A stretch of 11,210 nt of DNA, from NCBI GenBank assembly GCA_003695555.1, contig RFIU01000222.1, positions 1 to 11,210 on the forward strand. The letters are read 5' to 3'. This document shows, piece by piece, positions 7,113-11,210 of this stretch. The notes under the pieces were generated by a model. That model did not search any database. It saw only the letters and a program-made list of their open reading frames with translations, and was not told the origin of the DNA. The stretch is from Alphaproteobacteria bacterium (GTDB lineage: Bacteria; Pseudomonadota; Alphaproteobacteria; Sphingomonadales; Rhodothalassiaceae). The position numbers and the translations under genes are program-made. The stretch's first letter is position 1, and the number at the start of each line of letters is the position of its first letter.

Positions 7113-7592
7113 ATGAGCAGGGCGAAGAAGCAGGACTTCGAGGGCCGTCTCGTCGCCGAGAACCGCAAGGCGCGCCATCTCTATCAGATCGAGGAGACCT
7201 TCGAGGCCGGCATCGCGCTGACCGGCACCGAAGTGAAGTCGCTGCGCATGGGCCGCGCCAATATCGCCGAATCCTACGCCGAGATCCGCAATGGCGAAAT
7301 CTGGCTGATCAACGCTCATATCCCGGAATACACTCATGGCAACATTCACAATCACGAACCGCGCCGGCCTCGCAAGCTGCTGATGCACAAGCGCGAGATC
7401 CGGCGTCTTTCCGGCGCCGTGCAGCGTGCCGGAATGACGCTGGTGCCGCTCAGGATCTATTTCAACCGGCGCGGCCTGGCGAAGGTGTTGCTCGGACTTG
7501 CGCGCGGCAAGAAGGCGCACGACAAGCGCGAGGACATCAAGCGCCGCGACTGGGAGCGTCAGAAGGCGCGGCTGATGAAGCAGTACGGATGA
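7113..7592 (+). CDS. smpB: SsrA-binding protein SmpB
   Basis: SmpB binds tmRNA and delivers it to stalled ribosomes for trans-translation. The 159-residue protein is the usual size. Hallmarks are L-T-G-T-E-V-K-S-L-R-x-G-R-A-N-I at 37-51, N-A-H-I-P-E-Y at 67-73, H-E-P-R-R-P-R-K-L-L at 81-90 and G-K-K-x-H-D-K-R-E at 132-140. The basic tail D-I-K-R-R-D-W-E-R-Q-K-A-R that inserts in the mRNA channel is also present. An in-frame ATG 12 codons upstream is possible, but the ATG at 7113 has GAGG (7104-7107) 5 nt away and gives the standard N-terminus (M-S-R-A-K-K-Q). Its last bases (ATGA) overlap the start of the next gene. The tmRNA gene ssrA is not in this window. Confidence 0.97.
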   Translation: MSRAKKQDFEGRLVAENRKARHLYQIEETFEAGIALTGTEVKSLRMGRANIAESYAEIRNGEIWLINAHIPEYTHGNIHNHEPRRPRKLLMHKREIRRLSGAVQRAGMTLVPLRIYFNRRGLAKVLLGLARGKKAHDKREDIKRRDWERQKARLMKQYG

Positions 7593-8380
7593 ACGGGCGC
7601 GATGATCCTCCTGCCGGCGTAACGGCCGGCGTTACGCGCCGGGGCGGAAACCGGCCCGGGCACGGCGGCACCATCCGCCGCCTCGCGGCCGCGGAGCTGG
7701 GAGGAGGCGGCTTTCGCTATTACGACTTCGCGATGGCCGCCTTCGTCGCGATTCTCATTTGTTCGAATCTGATCGGTGCGGCGAAGGTCTCGTCGATCGC
7801 CGGTGTCTCCTTCGGTGCCGGCGTCCTGTTCTTCCCGCTTTCCTATGTCCTCGGCGACGTGCTCACCGAGGTCTATGGCTATGCCCGCGCGCGGCGCGTC
7901 GTCTGGGCGGGATTCGGCGCGATGATCTTCATGGCGGTGATGGCCGGCATCGTCGTCGCCCTGCCGCCTGCCGACGGCTGGGTCGGACAGCGTGCCTATG
8001 AGCAGGTCTTCGGCATCACGCCGCGGATCGTCGCCGCCTCGCTCACCGCCTTCTGGGTCGGCGAATTCGCCAATGCCTGGGTGATGGCGCAGATGAAGGT
8101 GTGGAGCGAGGGGCGCCATCTGTGGATGCGCACGATCGGTTCGACGATCGTCGGCGAGGGCTTCGACAGCCTGATCTTCTATCCGCTTGCCTTCTTTGGC
8201 GTATGGCCGATCGAGCTGCTTGTCGCGGTCATGGCGAGCAACTATGCCCTGAAGGTCGGCTGGGAGGCATTACTCACCCCCGTCACCTACCGCATCGTCG
8301 GCTGGCTGAAGCGGGCCGAAGGCGTCGATGTCTTCGACCGCGGCACCGACTTCAACCCTTTCCGGATCACCGAAGGCTGA
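7589..8380 (+). CDS. yhhQ: Queuosine precursor transporter, YhhQ/VUT family
   Basis: This is a 263-residue integral inner-membrane protein of the VUT_1 family. The E. coli member YhhQ takes up the queuosine precursors preQ0/preQ1 for tRNA wobble modification. The family core begins at F-R-Y-Y-D-F at 42-47. It includes I-C-S-N-L-I-G-A-A-K at 57-66, L-S-Y-V-L-G-D-V-L-T-E-V-Y-G-Y at 84-98, F-W-V-G-E-F-A-N-A-W-V-M-A-Q-M-K at 155-170 and G-S-T-I-V-G-E-G-F-D-S at 184-194. Around six hydrophobic segments are visible. The first 41 residues form a Gly/Arg-rich hydrophilic extension of unknown value. The start chosen is the ATG overlapping the smpB stop, because the only later ATG (7733) would cut off the conserved F-R-Y-Y-D. 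Overlap with smpB suggests co-translation, and both genes serve translation. Confidence 0.9.
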   Translation: MNGRDDPPAGVTAGVTRRGGNRPGHGGTIRRLAAAELGGGGFRYYDFAMAAFVAILICSNLIGAAKVSSIAGVSFGAGVLFFPLSYVLGDVLTEVYGYARARRVVWAGFGAMIFMAVMAGIVVALPPADGWVGQRAYEQVFGITPRIVAASLTAFWVGEFANAWVMAQMKVWSEGRHLWMRTIGSTIVGEGFDSLIFYPLAFFGVWPIELLVAVMASNYALKVGWEALLTPVTYRIVGWLKRAEGVDVFDRGTDFNPFRITEG

Positions 8381-8485
8381 AGAGCTGCGGCAGGGGGCTG
8401 GACAGGCCCGGCGCTTTGGGTTAGGAGAACGCCGCCCCCGCACCGCCGGAGCGTTTCGCGGGGATGCCGGCGATGGGCCGGCAAC

Positions 8486-8561
<76 letters not shown>

Positions 8562-8743
8562 TCCCTTCCCGACACTAGGCTGCCCGATCGAATAAGCCGC
8601 GCCGACGCATCCCATCGGGGATCGCGCGTGCAGCCACTGCACATTCGTGCTGGAGCGGCCGGAAAAGAATAGGCCGGCCCCTGCCAAAGGAGCCGACCCT
8701 TTCGTCTTTCTGCTGACCTGCCCTCGGGCGGCAGCGCAGCTTT

Positions 8744-9988
8744 CTATGCCGCGCGGCGACGGGCTGGACGGCCCTGACGGCGGGGACGGCGGCCGCGCCC
8801 GTATGCCTGCCCCTTGCCGCGGCCCTTCGATTCTCGTCCGCCCTCGAAAGGTCGAGTCGAGCCGTCGGCGGACAGATGGACGCCGATCAGCCGTTCGATA
8901 TCGCTGAGCAGCCCCGATTCGCTCGCATCACAAAGGGTGATGGCGATGCCGGTCTTACCGGCGCGCGCGGTACGGCCGATGCGGTGAACATAGCTTTCCG
9001 CCGTCTGAGGCAGGTCGAAATTGACGACATGGGTAACGTCGCGAACATCAATGCCGCGCGCCGCGACATCGGTGGCGACGAGGATCTCGACGCGGCCGCG
9101 CCGAAAGGCGTCGAGCGCGCGCTGGCGCTGCGACTGATTCTTGTCGCCATGGATCGCCGCCGAGCGGCAACCGGCGCGCTCGAGCTGACGGTGAAGGCGT
9201 TCGGCACCGCGTTTGGTACGGGTGAAGACGATCGCGCGCGGCGCCTTTTCGGCCTTCAGCAGATCGACGAGATAGGAACGCTTTTCCGCCTGCGGCATGC
9301 GCACGAGGCGCTGCTCGATGGCCTCGGCCGGACTGCGGGCCTCGCCGATCGTGACTTCGGCCGGCTGCGTGAGCAGTTCGCCCGCCAGTCGCCGGATCGC
9401 CTTCGGCATCGTCGCCGAGAACAGCAGCGTCTGGCGTTCCTCGGCCAGCAGCGCCGCGATCCGGCGGATCGGCGGCAGGAAGCCGAGATCGAGCATCTGG
9501 TCCGCTTCATCGAGCACCAGCACCTGCGTTTCATCGAGCCGGCAGGAACCGCGTTCGATATGATCGATTAGGCGCCCCGGGGTGGCGACGAGAATGTCGA
9601 GGCCGCCGCGCAGGGCCGCAAACTGCGGACCCATCTTCTGACCGCCGACGATGACCGCCGTGCGCGGCGAGATATGGCGCCCATAGCGACGTACCGCATC
9701 GGTGATCTGGCCGGCGAGTTCTCGGGTGGGGGTGAGGACGAGGATGCGCGCCGTGCCGGGGCGCACACGACGCCCGCCGGCGGCACGAGCCGCTGCCAGC
9801 CGTTCGAGCAGCGGCAGCACGAAGGCCGCCGTCTTGCCGGTGCCGGTGGCGGCCGTCGCGATCAGGTCACGGCCCTCAAGAACAGGCGGAATCGCCTGCG
9901 CCTGCACGGGGGTGGGATTTTCGTATCCGCTCGCCTCGAGCGCATCGAGCAGCGGGGTGGAAAGGCCGAGTTCTTCAAATCCGTTCAA
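8744..9988 (-). CDS. rhlE: DEAD-box ATP-dependent RNA helicase, RhlE-like
   Basis: This cytosolic RNA unwindase is of the RhlE type and is likely involved in ribosome assembly, RNA decay or cold adaptation. Numbered from the TTG at 9988 (414 residues), motifs occur in order: Phe4 with the Q motif N-P-T-P-V-Q at 24-29, motif I A-A-T-G-T-G-K-T at 46-53, Ia P-T-R-E-L-A at 87-92, Ib T-P-G-R at 136-139, II D-E-A-D at 160-163, III S-A-T at 191-193, IV V-F-T-R-T-K at 254-259, V T-D-V-A-A-R-G-I-D at 306-314 and VI H-R-I-G-R-T-A-R at 335-342. The tail from about 380 is rich in Arg and Gly, a common RNA-binding extension. The start is uncertain. The frame stays open upstream, with ATG at 10093 and 10090 and GTG at 10132, but those 35-48 extra residues look unlike the family. 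TTG gives the expected N-G-F-E-E-L-G-L-S N-terminus, with only a weak ribosome site. The RhlE subgroup is the best match, not certain. Confidence 0.92.
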   Translation of the reverse strand: MNGFEELGLSTPLLDALEASGYENPTPVQAQAIPPVLEGRDLIATAATGTGKTAAFVLPLLERLAAARAAGGRRVRPGTARILVLTPTRELAGQITDAVRRYGRHISPRTAVIVGGQKMGPQFAALRGGLDILVATPGRLIDHIERGSCRLDETQVLVLDEADQMLDLGFLPPIRRIAALLAEERQTLLFSATMPKAIRRLAGELLTQPAEVTIGEARSPAEAIEQRLVRMPQAEKRSYLVDLLKAEKAPRAIVFTRTKRGAERLHRQLERAGCRSAAIHGDKNQSQRQRALDAFRRGRVEILVATDVAARGIDVRDVTHVVNFDLPQTAESYVHRIGRTARAGKTGIAITLCDASESGLLSDIERLIGVHLSADGSTRPFEGGRESKGRGKGQAYGRGRRPRRQGRPARRRAA

Positions 9989-10144
9989 GGGATGATCTTT
10001 CTTATTTGTGCGGGACCGCTTGCCGCCGACGCCATCCTCGCCACGGCCATCGCAAGATGGCGGGACGGGGGACGTGACGGCGCGAATCATCATCGCGCGA
10101 CGCCCGCTCTTCGCTTCATGAGGACGCCGCACCGTGCATCACTC

Positions 10145-10158
10145 GCCATGCGCATGGC
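10145..10158. repeat. 14-bp perfect palindrome GCCATGCGCATGGC, copy 1
   Basis: The 14 bp read identically on both strands and recur exactly at 10467-10480. This copy lies upstream of the helicase, 157 bp from the TTG start. Confidence 0.8.
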
Positions 10159-10200
10159 CTGACGAAAACGGGCGCACCCTCGACATGTGGGATGGGGACG

Positions 10201-10211
10201 GAAAGTCGGCG
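10201..10211 (+). repeat. 11-nt direct repeat GAAAGTCGGCG, copy 1
   Basis: The same 11 nt occur at 10481-10491, immediately after palindrome copy 2. Here they lie 42 nt after palindrome copy 1. Confidence 0.6.
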
Positions 10212-10276
10212 ATGGGGCCGCTTGATCCGATAGGCAGGAAACGTTCTAACGCGGCCGGCCGACCCAAATCCGCAGC

Positions 10277-10303
10277 CCTTGTCGCACATCGGGCGCAACA
10301 AGG
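10277..10303. repeat. Imperfect inverted repeat, 11-bp arms with 5-nt spacer
   Basis: Arms CCTTGTCGCAC (10277-10287) and GCGCAACAAGG (10293-10303) match at 9 of 11 positions around ATCGG. Neither strand carries a T-run after it, so a transcription-factor operator is more likely than a terminator. Confidence 0.5.
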
Positions 10304-10395
10304 CAAAGAAAAACTATGAAAAGTGCGGCATCACGAAAAATCACATGCCGACGGGACGAAGCTGAAGGGGAACGCGCCGGTCCCGGTTTTGCTTT

Positions 10396-10423
10396 TTGCG
10401 CAAGGTCGTGGGCGGGCTAGAAT
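10396..10423 (+). promoter_or_regulatory. Possible sigma-70 promoter for the pcaD-like gene
   Basis: TAGAAT (10418-10423; 5 of 6 matches to TATAAT) stands 16 nt after a weak TTGCGC (10396-10401; 3 of 6). It would start transcription near 10430, about 40 nt before the ATG and ahead of the GGGAG ribosome site (10458-10462). Confidence 0.35.
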
Positions 10424-10466
10424 TCATGACCGAAGGGGTGAGGCGGGTGCACTCGATGGGAGCACG

Positions 10467-10480
10467 GCCATGCGCATGGC
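10467..10480. repeat. 14-bp perfect palindrome GCCATGCGCATGGC, copy 2
   Basis: This exact copy of the palindrome at 10145 spans the ATG (10470) of the pcaD-like gene and its next in-frame ATG (10476). A protein or RNA structure here could affect translation initiation. Confidence 0.8.
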
Positions 10481-11210
10481 GAAAGTCGGCGGGGCGTGGA
10501 TCCATTACGAATGGCGTGGCGGCGATGGAGGCGGCGGCGCGCGCTCGGCAAAGGCGCCAGTGCTGGTGCTCGCCCATGCGCTCGGCACCGATCTGCGGAT
10601 TTGGGAGCCCTTGGCGGAAGCGCTCTTGGGTGCACCGGTCCGCCTGCTGCTCTGGGACATCCGCGGCCATGGACTTTCTTCGCTGCCCGGCCCCGGATTC
10701 GCGATCGAGGATCATGTCGCCGATCTTTCCGGCCTGATGGACCGGGCGGGCGTCGGCCGGGCCATCCTCGGCGGCGTGTCGATCGGCGGGATGATCGCAC
10801 TCGCCGCCGCCGCCCGCCATCCCGAGCGCGTCGCCGGCATCGTCACGATGGCGAGCCTGCCGCGCTTCGGCTCGCCGGAAAGTTGGGATGAGCGCATCCG
10901 GCTGGTCGAGGAGAGGGGGCTGGAATCCATCGCCGACGAAACCATGGCGCGCTGGTTCGCCGCCACCACTCGCACGTGCCGCGGCGACGAAATTGTCGGC
11001 TGGCGCAGCCTCTTCACCCGCAGTCCGCGCGACGGCTATCTTGCCAACTGCCGGGCGCTGGCGCGCGCCGACATCGGCGACGATCTCGCCCGCATCGCGG
11101 TACTGACACTGCTCATCGCCGGCGCCGAGGATCCCACCTGCACGCCGGCTGCCATGTCCGCGCGCCTCGCCTCGCAGATCGAGCGGGCGCGACTCGAAAC
11201 GGTCGAGCGC
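10470..11210 (+). CDS. pcaD: Alpha/beta hydrolase, probable 3-oxoadipate enol-lactonase, 3'-partial
   Basis: The frame runs 247 codons to the window edge with no stop, and typical PcaD proteins are about 260 residues, so little is missing. PcaD hydrolyses 3-oxoadipate enol-lactone to 3-oxoadipate in the beta-ketoadipate pathway of aromatic catabolism. Landmarks are the oxyanion segment H-A-L-G-T-D-L-R-I-W at 36-45 (G-T-D-L-R-x-W is characteristic of enol-lactonases), D-I-R-G-H-G-L-S at 63-70, the nucleophile elbow G-V-S-I-G with Ser104, W-D-E-R-I at 139-143, A-R-W-F at 160-163 and the acid Asp221 in I-A-G-A-E-D. The catalytic His should lie just outside the window. GGGAG (10458-10462), 7 nt before the ATG, supports this start. 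No other pca gene is visible here, so a different lactone or ester substrate remains possible. The fold is near certain; the specific function is probable. Confidence 0.78.
   Translation, partial: MRMAKVGGAWIHYEWRGGDGGGGARSAKAPVLVLAHALGTDLRIWEPLAEALLGAPVRLLLWDIRGHGLSSLPGPGFAIEDHVADLSGLMDRAGVGRAILGGVSIGGMIALAAAARHPERVAGIVTMASLPRFGSPESWDERIRLVEERGLESIADETMARWFAATTRTCRGDEIVGWRSLFTRSPRDGYLANCRALARADIGDDLARIAVLTLLIAGAEDPTCTPAAMSARLASQIERARLETVER

Larger units (their letters stand above)
9989..10469. other. Divergent intergenic region between helicase and pcaD-like gene
   Basis: No convincing gene is seen here. The segment 9989-10132 is either helicase 5' leader or the extra N-terminal codons if an upstream start is used. 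It contains a perfect 6-bp hairpin (10046-10051 with 10056-10061; loop GCAA on plus, UUGC in the helicase transcript). A second GCCATC at 10031-10036 could pair with the same arm. The rest (10133-10469) includes an AT-richer stretch (about 10300-10350), the repeats and promoter listed separately, and only short ORFs lacking ribosome sites or family features. Confidence 0.6.

Noticed and set aside
8562..8743. Possible terminators between tRNA-Lys and the helicase (GGCCGG/CCGGCC at 8657-8679; AAAGG/CCTTT near 8686-8702; GTGCAG/CTGCAC at 8628-8642)
   Set aside because: Stems are short and no adjacent T-run appears on either strand, so none can be supported as a terminator.
8876..9571. 231-codon plus-strand open frame opposite the helicase
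   Set aside because: The minus strand holds all DEAD-box motifs in order; this is the complementary shadow.
10316..10420. 34-codon small ORF upstream of the pcaD-like gene (begins MKSAASRK)
   Set aside because: It starts in the AT-richer stretch, but no Shine-Dalgarno sequence precedes it, the product has no known features, and its end overlaps the candidate promoter.

Overview
The window is high-GC DNA (about two thirds G+C by eye) packed with short-spaced or ATGA-overlapping genes. Family content and the dapA-smpB neighbourhood suggest an alphaproteobacterial chromosome. This is an inference, because there is no rRNA or other decisive taxonomic marker. I see no transposase, integrase, phage gene or CRISPR array.

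Positions 1-5018 look like one end of a surface-polysaccharide cluster. Two plus-strand genes are linked by ATGA: a GT4 glycosyltransferase whose C-terminus is fused to a WalW-type polysaccharide-deacetylase-like domain (5' end outside the window), then a second GT4-like glycosyltransferase. Two minus-strand genes, also linked by ATGA, converge on them: a PAPS-type sulfotransferase, then a Wzx-like flippase. The two 3' ends overlap by 71 bp. Together they suggest assembly, trimming, possible sulfation and export of a glycan.

Positions 5019-6081 hold a divergent promoter region and a single gene for a predicted exported protein. It has four canonical EF-hands flanked by a Met/Gly-rich linker and an Arg/Met/His-rich tail. 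A strong rho-independent terminator closes it.

Positions 6150-8561 are housekeeping: dapA (lysine and peptidoglycan precursor synthesis), smpB (ribosome rescue), a YhhQ-type queuosine-precursor transporter overlapping smpB, and tRNA-Lys(CUU).

Positions 8744-11210 carry a minus-strand RhlE-like DEAD-box RNA helicase and, divergently, a PcaD-like alpha/beta hydrolase (3-oxoadipate enol-lactonase) that runs off the window end. Between them lies a 337-481 bp region, the length depending on the helicase start. It holds a 14-bp perfect palindrome present twice, an 11-bp direct repeat, a longer imperfect inverted repeat and a possible sigma-70 promoter.

The least ordinary items are the glycosyltransferase-deacetylase fusion, the EF-hand protein with Met-rich flanks, the sulfotransferase-flippase pair, and the repeated palindrome upstream of and across the pcaD start codon.
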